Source: Uranotaenia lowii
Taxonomy: Eukaryota > Arthropoda > Insecta > Diptera > Culicidae
Length of the DNA stretch: 64,000 nt
Assembly: GCF_029784155.1 (NCBI RefSeq)
Contig: NC_073692.1
Coordinates: 331,967,920 to 332,031,919, forward strand
Direction: 5' to 3'
Shown here in pieces: positions 35,086-45,911 of this stretch. Numbering within the stretch: the stretch's first letter is position 1; every line of letters begins with the position of its first letter. A program made the translations under genes and the position numbers. The notes below the pieces were generated by a model. The model ran no database searches and was not told where the DNA came from. It saw only the letters and a program-made list of their open reading frames with translations.

Positions 35086-35149
35086 ATCCAACCTGAGATT
35101 CAAAAATTTCAAATAAATTTTTTTCACAAAAAGTGGGTTCCCATAATAC

Positions 35150-35390
35150 TATTCTTCTGCGGCAAAGCCGCAACCAACGAGGATGAAGGGGCCGAGGTGG
35201 CCTCCGACCCGCCGTCGGAAGCGACGGCCCTAATACATTGGTCTAGGTCTGCCGGGGCTTCCTAGGTCTGCGTGAAAGCTAGGGGTGATTCCTTAGCCCC
35301 GTCCGCCACACGACAGCGTGAAGGACAAAACGTCTTTCAAGTTCGAACGCGCAGCGTGAGGAGTCGGATACCAAAAAGGTTTTTAAAAGA
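35150..35390. other. GC-rich block of unknown origin
   Basis: About 230 bp far richer in GC than its surroundings, with short self-complementary parts (GCGGCAAAGCCGC; GACCCGCCGTCGG; a twice-used CTAGGTCTGC) and no coding similarity recognised. It sits between the left minisatellite array and the first LINE codons. Could be the 5' part of another repeat or the edge of the LINE. Confidence 0.45.
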
Positions 35391-36893
35391 CCATGGTTAG
35401 CATTTAATCAATTTAAAACTTTAAAAAACAAAAAAAGTAGTGGTCCTGATAAAATACCAAGCAGCCTGCTAAAATCTAATTGTTTGGAATTTTCAAGAAT
35501 ACTTTCTGAGTGTTTTAATAATATTTTGGAAACGGGAATCTATCCAGAAATCTTAAAAATCGCAAAAGTTGTTCCCGTCTTTAAATCAGGTGATGCCACA
35601 TGTATCAACAATTACCGTCCAATTTCAACGCTTAGCGTATTCAGTAAAGTGTTTGAAAAACTTCTAATAAACAGACTAAACCAATTCATTGATGAAAATA
35701 ATATTTTATACAACTTGCAATACGGCTTCAAAGCCGGCTGCAGTACATTGATAGCTATGTGTGAACTGATTGATTTTGTCATAGAAAACATAGACACAAA
35801 GAAAATTGTTGGAGGATTGTTTCTAGACTTGAAAAAAGCATTTGATACTTTAGATCACGAAATCCTCCTCAAAAAACTTGATCGTTATGGTATAAGGGGT
35901 GTTGCTAATACCATCATTAAAAGCTACCTTACAGGTCGGAAACAATTCGTTTCTATCGACCAAACAGAAAGCTCTTTGGAACCACTTGATGTGGGTGTAC
36001 CACAAGGCAGTAATATTGGGCCATTGTTATTCTTATTATACATCAATGATTTAAGCAATCTACCTTTACACGGCATTCCCAGACTTTTTGCGGTTGACAC
36101 TGCTTTGTTTTATCCTGGAACTTGCCCAAAGATTATAGTTAAACAAATGGAAAAAGACTTAGAAATTCTTCACAAATACTTCAATAGCAACCTTCTAACT
36201 CTAAACTTATCGAAAACCAAGTACATGATCTTTCACTCGTCCAGAAGAGTTATCATCTTTTTTCGCAAATTCTACAATTGAAAAAGTTGACAACTTTAAA
36301 TACTTGGGTTTGACACTGGATGAAACACTTTCCTGGAGTCCTCATATAAACAACATAATCACAAAAACATCGTCCTTGAGTGGCATTCTTTGGAGAGTCA
36401 GGAATTTTGTACCGCGTCATGTTCTAATGAAATTTTACTTTGCATTCATTCATTCCCAGTTTAACTACCTTATAGCAGTGTGGGGGAGGGCATCTTTGTC
36501 CCTTCTTGCCCGGTTGCAAACGTTACAGAATCGTTGTATGAAAACTATCTTCAAACTACCTTTCCTCTATCCAACTTCATTACTTTATTCAAGTACATCT
36601 CATAATGTTTTGCCATTATCTAAACTGTGCAGCTTGCAAACATTAATGTACGTGTTCGATAATTTAAACTCCACTGATAATAACCGTAATTTATTATTTA
36701 GCTCAGGTACTCGCTCTCGAATTACTCGTCAGTCGAATCATTTGCTTCAAAGTCGCTGTTCAACATCTTTCGGTCAACGCAGAATCTCCTACATTGGACC
36801 ATTATATCTTACAACAGTCTTCCAGAAGTCTTTAAAAGCACTAACAACCGTAGCTCTTTCAAAACCCAACTCATTCGTCACCTCAAAGGAATA
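35391..36893 (+). pseudogene. CR1/L2-type reverse transcriptase, inactive
   Basis: Motifs in order: SSGPDKIP, INNYRPIST, NLQYGFKAGCST, GLFLDLKKAFDTLDH (motif A Asp), GVPQGSNIGPLLFLLYINDL, then RLFAVDTALF, where the FADD box should be: the first Asp is Val (GTT). A frameshift near 36250 separates this from YLGLTLDETLSWSPHI onward. The domain would copy LINE RNA at a nick, but loss of the catalytic Asp and the frameshift make it dead. Confidence 0.9.
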
Positions 36894-36901
36894 CTCTAGT
36901 C

Positions 36902-39244
36902 CAGGGGTTTTCAGATCTTTTGCTTGGCGGAGCACTTTTCAATACCAACAATTTTGGCGGAGCACCTACATTTTTGAAAGAATGAAAAACCCGAGTTTTG
37001 GAAATTTGATAATTTTTATCATCGTAGTCATGAAAACGAGTAATGAATGGCTACTTTTGAATAGTCTTGTTTTTATTTACATTAAAAAATAAATGATTTC
37101 AATAGAACAAATACGCTTTCTTCGATTTTTCAAGCTGTAAAATGTTTTGTTCAATTTGTGTCAGTTGTAGTCTGATGTCTGGTTCCGCGTTTAGCCGGGT
37201 TCAGTATTTTGTCTTCGTTGCGAGATATGTGGAAAATCCAGACACACATAGATAAGTTGTGGAAAACGGCAGAAGGATAAATTTTGCTTCATCGGACAAA
37301 ATATGAAATTCATTTTTAGTTGACACCAAAACTCCTCCAACGACTTCTTGGGAGCGAATCTTTCCTGTAGCTTTGAATCCGATGTCATATCTATCAAGCA
37401 TTCTTGCGATGTTAATGATTCTGGTTTCTTTGACACTGAAAACTGCTATTCCACCCATTTCAAGTCTTCGATCTTTTTATGATATTCTTCGGAGAAATAT
37501 TGCTAAAAGTTGTTCAACAAATCCTGCGGAAAAACATTGTAGTTGTAATTGTAAATGACTTTATTAGGTACGTGGGCCTTTTAGTTTAACTTTACATCAA
37601 GGAATACAATAAAAATATTTCAACGAAAAGTGTTGTGATTGTCATACCTAATACGTTTCTGTAAATACTCGTTGAGCTCTTGAAAATTTTCGGATGATAA
37701 CTTCGAGGTTATTTCTGTTTGAATGCTTTTTAAATTTGGAAAGCTGTCAAGGTTGAGCTTTTTGAGCGATTCTGCTCAAAGTTTGATTTTGTGTCTCATG
37801 ATTTTGCCGTTTGAATCGAAGATTGTTATTTCTTCACCTTGCACTGAAAGAGGCAGGTCATTCATTTAATGAAAAATGTAAGCAAAATAAGCCAACCTGA
37901 CAAGCCAATGAGATAACCAGCAATTTTCGGTATGTTGTAGTATCGTGGAATGTTGGCTATTCATCATTTCGCACAACGCCTTGAAAAACCTTGAATTTTT
38001 CGGTCGAGCCTTAATAAAGTTGATTATTTTTAAGCTTCCGACCAAGATTTCAAAGATGATGATAGTTTCTTCATAGCGAATGCATGTCGAAGAAGGGTGC
38101 AATGACTACTACCGCAACCTTTGGGCTTTTCTTCGATCTTGGCAACGACTCCAGCAGTATTTCCAACCATAGCTTTCGCACCATCCTTACATACACCAAT
38201 ACAATTTTTCCATGGAATATCGTTGTCCGTAACACAATCATAATCATCTATTCCTGCTACATCTGAGGATTCGTCAAGCTGCATTGAAAATTTTGAAGTT
38301 ATCAATCGTGAAACTAAAATGCCTTCAACATCTTCAACCATGTCACAAATTCGCCGAGAAACCGTATTGTCAGACATGGGAATCGCATTTACCAATTCCA
38401 CTGTTTTATCACCAACCGTGACACGGACGACTTCTTGAATACAAGGTTTGAATAAGTTTTCAGCAATAGTATGCGATTCTTCAGCTTTTGCAACTCGGTA
38501 GCTCACTAAGTACGACGCAAGAACAGCCTTTTCATTGAGTGTATTTCAGCGATTAGTCGTGTTATTCTGAGTCAATGACAAGTCTTCAAGTTTACGTTTG
38601 AAAAAATCGTTCGGCTCACCTCCGTACTTCGGATGCACTTTTTCAAAATGTTGGCGCATTTTTGTCGGAACCTTTGAACTGTTGGGAAGCACCTTACCGG
38701 GCAGAGAACACACTGTGGCATGTTATCGCCCGTTTCAGTAAAACCCATTTCAAGAAACGTTTCGTGATATTTCCGTTTTGTTGTTTTTTTGACGTTGGAT
38801 ACATCTTCCGGCTGAAGTTCTTCGATTTCCCCCAAGTCCAGCTCAACATCCATCGATGAAGGTTCTGCTCTCTAAACATTGAACAAAACCAAATTAAAAA
38901 ATAGTTGCTATTTAGGCACATTTATTCATACCTGTCGGCTGTGCTTCTGGATGGGGGTTTTGCAAATGTTCCGTTTTTTAACCAGCGATCCACAGTGATT
39001 CCAATCCCCAAATTTTCAAACTGGAATTGTAAAACAACAAATCTAAACTCAACACTGTGCTTGTTGACGTTGTCATATGCTATATGAATATTTTTTTTCT
39101 CTTAAGCTTCGATGAAAATGAAACGATAAAAAAATCAGAGTTTTTCAAGATTAGTTTATGATTTTCATTGCGAACGTCGCGGAGCACTTTCAAAAGCATT
39201 GCGGAGCACCAAGTGCTCCGCGGAGCACGATCTGAAAACCCCTA
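36902..39244 (-). mobile_element. hAT transposon of the Buster (ZBED5-like) type, 2.34 kb
   Basis: The 8-bp duplication CTCTAGTC flanks it (36894-36901, 39245-39252). Ends AGGGGTTTTCAGATC are inverted, with subterminal GCGGAGCAC words repeated at both ends. The minus strand carries a degenerate transposase. It sits inside the CR1/L2 LINE, so it is younger than that insertion. Confidence 0.9.
37191..38870 (-). pseudogene. Buster-type hAT transposase, broken
   Basis: N-terminal BED zinc finger region at 38572-38853 (KRKYHETFLEMGFTETGD, then CVLCP and further on KCANILKKC, with the His end altered). Core at 38030-38506 (SYRVAKAEESHTIAENLF, KFSMQLDESSDVAG with the catalytic Asp context). Middle in another frame (KIINFIKARPKNSRFFKALC). 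hATC-like dimerisation segment (ILLPFSTTYLC) at 37200-37330. Several frameshifts and stops separate the parts. Vertebrate ZBED5-type genes derive from this family. Confidence 0.87.
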
Positions 39245-39572
39245 CTCTAGTCAATAACCAAATCACCTTGCCAGTTTTTTTTCGCGTATTAGTCAATAAT
39301 TTTATTTTTAATCTGTTAATTTTAATTTAGTAGTAAAACATTTAGTACACAGTTAGAAAAATCCTTGTAACATTACATGCAACTGCATGGGTAGAAGGGA
39401 ATCGGGTATTTACATGTATCAATACGGCTTAGTTCATGTAAACTTCCCATCGCCTTCAACTTATTTGTTTACTGTAAACCTACATTTCCAATCAGTCTTT
39501 TTAGTATGGTTGTTTATCCAATAAGAATTTGATCGATATTTGTCGATAAGAGATTTTAATATCTTACACATA

Positions 39573-40609
39573 GGGGAGATGAGGGCATAACGAGCACCCG
39601 AGGCATAATGAGAACTACGCTTTTCTACGAAAGTGCGTATTTTCTTAAATAAATTTTCATGAGGATTTGTTTCGTACTTCCTATAGTATTAATTTTTCAC
39701 AAAAAAAGGAATCTCCTTATCATCTTTACAGAGATATTTAAAAAAAACTAGCTTGGTTCTCAAGTTACGAAAATATTATAATTTTTGAGCACCACGAAAT
39801 AAGCTGTTATGATCTTAAAATAACCTTGATCAATACGCACTGCAACATGATGTACACATTGTTTCTCAATTTTTACCATCAAAAAATTTTTGATTTTTCC
39901 CTTTTATCAATTTTAAAACACGTTTTACTTAAATTTGTTGACTAGGGGCATATAGAGCACCATATTATCGAGGCATAATGAGCATTTTCTGCCGTAGAAT
40001 CTAGCAGCGAATTAAAATTGATTTCTAGAGCCACACCTTGACTAGATTTCATCCGACGACTTAGCCTATTGGTAAGGTGTCGGAGAGGTAATCAAAAGAC
40101 TAGAGTTAGATTTCTGTTCGAGGTGATTTTTTCCATTCACAATTCATGATCGATTTTTTTATTGTTACATTATACGGCTAGTAGCATCATCCTCCGAACA
40201 AAGCACTTAATGTATGAGCGTGCGTGAATTGTTTGTATTCTACAAACAGACCTAGATTATTTTGTTATTGCTTTGTTTGATGAATCTACGACTCACCTGA
40301 CTTCATCGAATTGAATTCGCTGCTAGATTCCCCGGCAAAAACGCACATCTTGCTCTGATTAATGGTGCTCATACTGCCTCAGGGGGGGTTCTCATTATGC
40401 CTCCACAGTGGCTGGTTTTCAGCTTTTGGCAAAAATTTTTAAAATGCATTTTTTAACGTTTTCATCTAGTTTTTCACGTTTCAGCCCGTTAGGGAATAGG
40501 ATTTTCAAATGTCTGAACACGAAACAATAATGTAACCTCCATATTAGAGCTATTTTCTATGGTTAAATAACCGTTTTCCTTAAGGTGGCCATTATGCCCC
40601 CATCTCCCC
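39573..40609. mobile_element. TA-target MITE with tRNA-like cassette, 1.04 kb
   Basis: Ends GGGGAGATGAGGGCATAA and TTATGCCCCCATCTCCCC, with TA on both sides (39571-39572, 40610-40611). The interior repeats GGCATAATGAG phrases and has TTCTGCCGTAGAATCTAGCAG followed by a tRNA-like cassette. Its right arm has lost the second cassette. Closest relative: 26675-27731. Confidence 0.8.
40061..40132 (+). ncRNA. tRNA-like Pol III cassette (copy D)
   Basis: A-box-like TTAGCCTATTGGTAAGG, degraded B box (GAGTTAGATTTCTG) and a short T-run. The B-box core is mutated (GTTAGATTTC), so it is probably inactive. Confidence 0.42.
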
Positions 40610-41689
40610 TACATTTTATTTGATCCACACAAGAAAAATTGGTATTCAATAAATTTTCACGAATACCGGTTTTTGGTGCTATTCCCCCGACGAAGGCAAC
40701 GGCGATTGACATGCTGGTAAGAAAATAAGTTGTCATGCACTTGGGGTAGCCCGAGCTTTCGTTGAATTCAAGTGGCATTTTTTCTGGAACAAATAAAATT
40801 GATCATTTGATATAATAATTACAATAATTAGAAGGGTATTAAGTTTTATTTCTCACTTACTTGCTTTAAAACTCAGCATGCACCACCTCGATTCGAACAG
40901 AAGCGAACAGCACACGAGCAGGTACAACGAAATACGGTCGAACGTTGCGAACGCTAAGATTTACATGAAATTGCAAGCTAATTGATGAAGCTCGCCTTCG
41001 TTGGGAATCCAATAGGAACAAATACAAAACAGAATTGGCAAACTGACGTTGACGCTGAATTTTGCATGCGGTGACATGTAAAGTTCATCTTAGCCTTTAA
41101 ATGTTATATTCATTTTCATATTTTTCGTGGGGATGATGTGAAAACGTGCAATGTAAGATTACATTTTTCTTTCTGTGTAGTAAAACATTCTTTTTTTAAT
41201 TTTTCTTTTGTAAAGCATTAGTTTAATAGATTCTTGTTTAATTTTTGTTGTTTTGTTAAATAAAATGGATCTCTTAAAAGGAAATCATTTTCCACTGAGA
41301 TTCATGTCTAAATTTAGTTTATCGTATCGTACCCTTTCCCCGCATAATGTAAATATTTTTTTAAGTTCTCAGCATGAGTAAATTTTGCTCACGTTAAGTT
41401 GTTGTTGATAATTGTTTTTTGCTGTCAGGCATGCTGAGAACAGAAAGCGTCCATTACCAGGGGGCTCAAATGAGCCTCTTGGTATGGGGGAGTGTGGTGG
41501 GCCGCTTTATATATAAAAAAAAATTAAAGTACCCAAACCATAAACCAAGCACAATATTGGTTCTAAAATAAATTTAGTTGAAAAATTTTAAACCTGTAAT
41601 TTCATTTCAAAAATCATTCTGAAATCACATGAAATTTACAAGAATTCTTTAGAAAAAAACATATAAAAATACTAGAGTAAAAATTCTAG

Positions 41690-41893
41690 GATTTGTGCCA
41701 TTCTGGGAAATGTTCCATTCTGAGGAAAAAAAAATCTGGGAAATGGTCCATTCTGGGAAAAAAAATCTGGTAAATGGTGCATTCTGGGGATGTTTTTTTC
41801 TGGGAAATGGTTAATTCTGGGGTTTGATTTCGGGTATTTGTAATTCTGGGAAAAATTCATTCTGGGCAAAATTTATCGGGTAAATGGGATACA
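41690..41893. repeat. Minisatellite-like terminal array, right (inverted)
   Basis: Reverse complement of the 34866-35085 array: ATTCTGGGAAATGGTCCATTC-type units ending TTTATCGGGTAAATGGGATACAAT, which mirrors the left outer edge. The pair fits the two ends of one element now split by a LINE and its passengers. Confidence 0.72.
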
Positions 41894-42981
41894 ATCTCAA
41901 ATCACATCACCAGCGTTCAAATCGTGTTGGAAGCTTCCAAAAAAAATTTAAAGTATATTTTGCTAAGAATAAAAGATGACAAAAAAATTAGATCCCAAAA
42001 ACCAGAATGGTATTTTCTTCCCAGGATGATTCGACTCAATATTCATAAAAAAATTCCCAAAAAAGTATGCTTGTAACTAGATTCAAAACTTCATACGGTC
42101 TCTTTTTAAATAAATTTAGAGAACACATTCTGACGACTATGCTCTTTGAAATTTTCTACAGTGTTCCTCAAAAACTTTTATGAAAAGTTCAAGTGAATTT
42201 TTATTGCAATTTTTTAAACTATTCTTTTGATTGGTGATTTAAACTTTCATAAGATCAAATGAAATGCAATATATCATAAGGTGGCTGAGATCTGGTCGAT
42301 AAAAATTTGCTTGTTTTCAAGGGAGTGATCCCAAACTTATGGTCAGCAGTGAATACGTAATGTCATGTCTTATTGTTTGATAACGTTCGGTAAAAATGAC
42401 CAAGCAAAAACACCGAATCGATGAATATTACAGCTGGTTCGGTAAATATTACCTGATTTCGGTAATTATTACAGAATATTGGTGAAATATATCTGCCTGG
42501 CACTTTTTTTTTTTTATTAAAACTCTTTTTCATTTATTAAAAAAAAAAGAAATGCAGCTGATTAACGTACTCCGCATGTTGAACACTCTGAAAAAAATTA
42601 TATAGCGTTTGCGTTTAATGGATTTTTACCTTTTTTGTGTAGGTCTGTATAATCAAAACAATAAAGAATATTCTAATTAACAACTTATTAGGAGAGTTTT
42701 GAAAGTTGAGATTTCTTAGATAAAAAATGTTAGCACGTGTTAAGATTCCTTCTGATTAACCAATGAATGTGTGTAACACTTGGTGCGTATGTTTTGTAAG
42801 TAGTTTTTCTCTATAGGCGCGCGTAAGCTTTCGGACGCCGTAAAGAACAGTGGAAAATTATAATTGATATGCAGATATAAGTAAATAGCTGACTATTTGA
42901 TTCAATAATATAGACCATTGATCTTCGAGGAAAAGCTTGCAATAAATCGATGTAATAAATAATAACCTTCTCCATCCGCAG
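41894..42981. other. Intron 1 remainder, no gene recognised
   Basis: AT-rich. Near 42385-42485 CGGTAAATATTAC-like words recur four times (TTCGGTAAA, CGATGAATATTAC, TCGGTAATTATTAC, ATTGGTGAAAT). No coding except the exon that follows. Confidence 0.35.
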
Positions 42982-43311
42982 CACGGCAACACCCCACTGC
43001 ACGAGGCCGCCTGGAAGGGCTACAGCCGCTGCACCAAAATCCTATGTTCCTTACCGAGGGTCGCCCTCAAGCCGCCTTCCGGTGGACTCGGGGCCACTAG
43101 CAAGCTGCCCCACCTGGATCTCATAATGAAGGATTCCAGCAGCAAGCTGAAAAACGTGGTGCAGGAAACCAAAGGGGCCCTGCACAGTGCTCTCCTGGGG
43201 GCCCGCAACTTTGGTGGCTTCTCGGCGCTCCATCTGGCCGCTCAAAATGGACATAACCAAAGCTGCCGGGAGATTCTGCTGGCCGGTGCCGATCCCGATG
43301 TTCAAAACAAT
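42982..43311 (+). CDS. ANKRD6: ANKRD6-like coding exon 2 (ankyrin repeats with insertion)
   Basis: A 330-nt phase-0/0 exon with acceptor TCCATCCGCAG|CAC and donor AACAAT|GTAAGT. It encodes 110 residues: the repeat HGNTPLHEAAWKGYSRC, then about 53 residues that are not ankyrin, with many Lys and Ser, and then the repeat FSALHLAAQNGHNQSC ending DVQNN. The flanking repeats match ANKRD6 closely (GNTALHEASWHGFS type and ALHLA type). The intervening segment is absent from the vertebrate repeat array and would be a surface loop between repeats. It is in frame within one exon, so it is real coding sequence rather than a retained intron, although a cryptic intron cannot be excluded by eye. Confidence 0.88.
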
Positions 43312-43482
43312 GTAAGTACTCGTGGAACGTGTAAATCGACCTAAGACAGGAGTTCTCGAAGATTTCCTGGAATTCGCTTGCGAACAAGTGTATGCAATTA
43401 TGAGCAAACCTCATAGGTATTTATATGGATAGAAAACTAATGATGAACCCCCTATCTGCATTCTTTTCTCGTCCGTCCAAAG

Positions 43483-43683
43483 TATGGCGATACTCCGCTA
43501 CATACGGCCTGCCGTTACGGCCATGCCGGTGCCATTCGAATTCTCCTCTCGGCCAAGTGTGACTTCGAACGGATCAACCTGAACGGAGATACGGCTCTGC
43601 ATATCGCCTGTGCCATGGGAAGACGCAAATTGACCCGAATTTTACTGGAGGCTGGCTGCAAGCAAGACACGAAAAATGCTCAG
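43483..43683 (+). CDS. ANKRD6: ANKRD6-like coding exon 3 (two ankyrin repeats)
   Basis: A 201-nt phase-0/0 exon with acceptor CGTCCAAAG|TAT and donor GCTCAG|GTACAT. It encodes 67 residues, exactly two ankyrin repeats: YGDTPLHTACRYGHAGAIRI and NGDTALHIACAMGRRKLTRI. Each begins at the canonical G-D-T-x-LH. Intron 2 before it is only 171 bp; intron 3 after it is about 10 kb. Repeat-phased exons like this are usual in ankyrin genes. Confidence 0.92.
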
Positions 43684-44745
43684 GTACATACATTATCTTT
43701 TTCTCTACACATTAAACCACCTCTATAGACCTACTAGTATGTTGGCTCCTTGCTCGGTGCTATCTATCGATATGATTACCGCATACCGCCTGATGCTGGA
43801 TTATTATGGTTATTGAGTGCCTCTTCGTAGCAACAGTGGAGATTTTAAGTGTACAACCGTACAGCTTCAATCCGAATGATCCACTTGTGCAATTTATGAT
43901 TGCTGCGGAGAAATAATTGTTGCTAGTGGCTTATTATTTTCGTTGTTTAGCATACCATGTGGAATGTTCTGAATTTACTAGCAACAAACAGGGAAATCTC
44001 TAGATATTTCGTTTGAAACAAGATATTGCTATAACAATATTTAAGAAAATAATAATGCTAATAATGACCAATTTAGCATTTGTTTACCATTATTTAGAAA
44101 CTTTGATTTCCTTCCTTGTTTCCTTCCTTGATTCAAACAATATTCCATTCAAGCAAACTTTTCCTTATTTGAAACAATGTATTATGAATTTGGCGTTAAT
44201 GAAAAAAAAAATTTGGAACAAACAATTTATTCTTTGAACTAAAAAAAACTTAAAATAAAAGACTTTGTTTTTGTTTCAAAGGTGAAAATTCTTTGAAGTA
44301 AAGAAAAACAGATAAGAAACAAAGGAATTTTTAACTGTCCCAGAATCAAAGAAATTTTCCTTTTTGGGCGACTAAACAAAGGAAAATTCCTTTGTCCTTT
44401 GAAATTTTATCGCTGCAGGTAAATTTAACACTCAAAGGCCTAATGTGTGTTAAAGTTATACTGAAGCCCAGCCCGAGATCTTGAACCTTATATCTAAGGA
44501 ACTACTGAACCAATTCCTACAAACTTTATATCATTGAATTACTTAAAGTATCAAAATTGTTTTGTTATACGAATTCGTTATAAGGTTTTCGTATTTTCAG
44601 CTAGATATCGAAATTTAGAGGTAACTATGTTCGTTGAATGATTCTTTTCTATTCTATTTTGTTTATTTATAGAGGACTTTAACCAGCTTGGTCATTTTTC
44701 TTCTTAAGTTGAATTATTTTTTTTTTATTTCAATGTGACTTTCTA
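43684..44745. other. Start of intron 3, no gene recognised
   Basis: AT-rich intron sequence without recognised element. Words such as TTTGTCCTTTGAAA/AAAGGAAATTCC near 44310-44410 form weak inverted repeats. Confidence 0.3.
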
Positions 44746-44746
44746 A

Positions 44747-45310
44747 AGTAAGGTATATGGGTAAAGTAGGTTAAGCTAAAGTAGGGTACCTTAAGGAATA
44801 TGCTTGTTTCGTCATAGAAAAAAGCTTTTTATGTGAGTCACATTACTGTTTCGTGTTCAGACACTAAAGGAGTCTATTTAGTATCTGGCTGAAACTTGAA
44901 AAAGTAGATAAAAACGTTTAAAAATACATTTAAAATGTTTGTTGTCGAAAGCTGAAAATCGGTCACTAAAGGGACATAATGAGAATCCCCATGGGGCAGT
45001 ATAAGCACCATTAATCGGGGCACGAAGAGCATTTTCTGTCGAAAAGTCTAGCACAAATTCAACTCGATGAAGTCAACTTAATCATAGAACTACAGCTTAA
45101 AAGATCATCTGACGAGTTGGCCTAGAGGTAAGGTGTCGGAGAAGGTAACCCATAGGACTTAGGTTCGATTCCTGGTCGAGGCGATTTTTTTTTCATTTAC
45201 TATTCATGATTGATTATTTTGATTGTTGCATTATAAGGCTAGTCGCATCATCAATCAAACAAAGCAACAACAAAATATTGTATGTGTGTTTGTAGAATAC
45301 AAACAATTGA
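44747..45310. mobile_element. One-armed TA-MITE relative with tRNA-like cassette
   Basis: Shares with 26675-27731 the order CCTTAAGG..., GTGAGTTAC, AAACTTGAAAAAGTAGATAA, GCACCATTAATCG, the cassette, and TTCATGATTGATT. The terminal repeat is degenerate and no right arm follows. Confidence 0.65.
45117..45193 (+). ncRNA. tRNA-like Pol III cassette (copy E, best preserved)
   Basis: A-box TTGGCCTAGAGGTAAGG fits TRGYNNANNNG. The B box AGGTTCGATTCCTGG contains the perfect core GGTTCGATTCC, 44 bp after the A box. A 9-T run at 45185-45193 follows ten bases later. A tRNA-like internal promoter plus terminator is seen directly; transcription is inferred. Confidence 0.58.
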
Positions 45311-45911
45311 CATAAATAATAAAATAATAATGTGATATAAAAGTGCATAAATATAAAAAATTGTTAAGAATTACTTTGCGCGATTTTTTTTAAATTTATT
45401 AACAATTCAAAATTCAATAGTTATAACACGATCAAAAAGTTGAAAACTCGAAACCAATCCAGCATTTTTTACCATTTTGTCTACTATATATAAGTTCAAC
45501 CCTTGAATTATGAGGGAAAGTAGTGATAACCAAAAAAAATACAAGTTACCTTGATATTTCTAAACGTATCACAAAATCCTTGTAACTTTGAGTTAAACTA
45601 AGTTCCACGTCCACCTACTAACTAATACTAGACACTTCAAATAATTCAGCAAGCTAAATTTGTGATTTCGGATCAGTGATTTACAATTTAAAGTTGTTTA
45701 AATTTTTAGAGCCGACTGTTTTTTGAGGCTGGGCCTCTTGATTGTCAATACCCTTTTTTCTAGAGTGGTGTTCCATTTCCCGACATATTTCTATTCCCTC
45801 AAATTGATAAATCATGCATTCGAAATTAAAAAAAAACCGTCCTTATGTTTTTTTTTGTATTCAATCCTGAATTCAATTCTATTTAACAATTTTCAATCTT
45901 CAACATATTTG

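Larger units (their letters stand above)
39348..41177. mobile_element. 1.83-kb TA-target element, CACAG TIRs, hosting another MITE
   Basis: The left end CACAGTTAGAAAAATCC and right end TTTTTCTTTCTGTG are imperfect TIRs with TA outside both (39346-39347, 41178-41179). Flanking LINE sequence shows AGTAAAACATT on both sides, in line with a repeated target. Within it lies the TA-MITE 39573-40609; without that it is about 0.8 kb. No coding recognised. Confidence 0.6.
35391..41524 (+). mobile_element. CR1/L2-type LINE, 5' truncated, interrupted twice
   Basis: The RT domain lies at 35391-36893, the remaining 3' part at 39245-39347, and the 3' UTR at 41178-41524, ending GCCGCTTTATATATAAAAAAAAA. It is interrupted by a hAT (36902-39244, 8-bp duplication) and by a TA-MITE (39348-41177). 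Removing them leaves about 1.95 kb, so the 5' part including the endonuclease was never copied or is lost. Confidence 0.78.
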
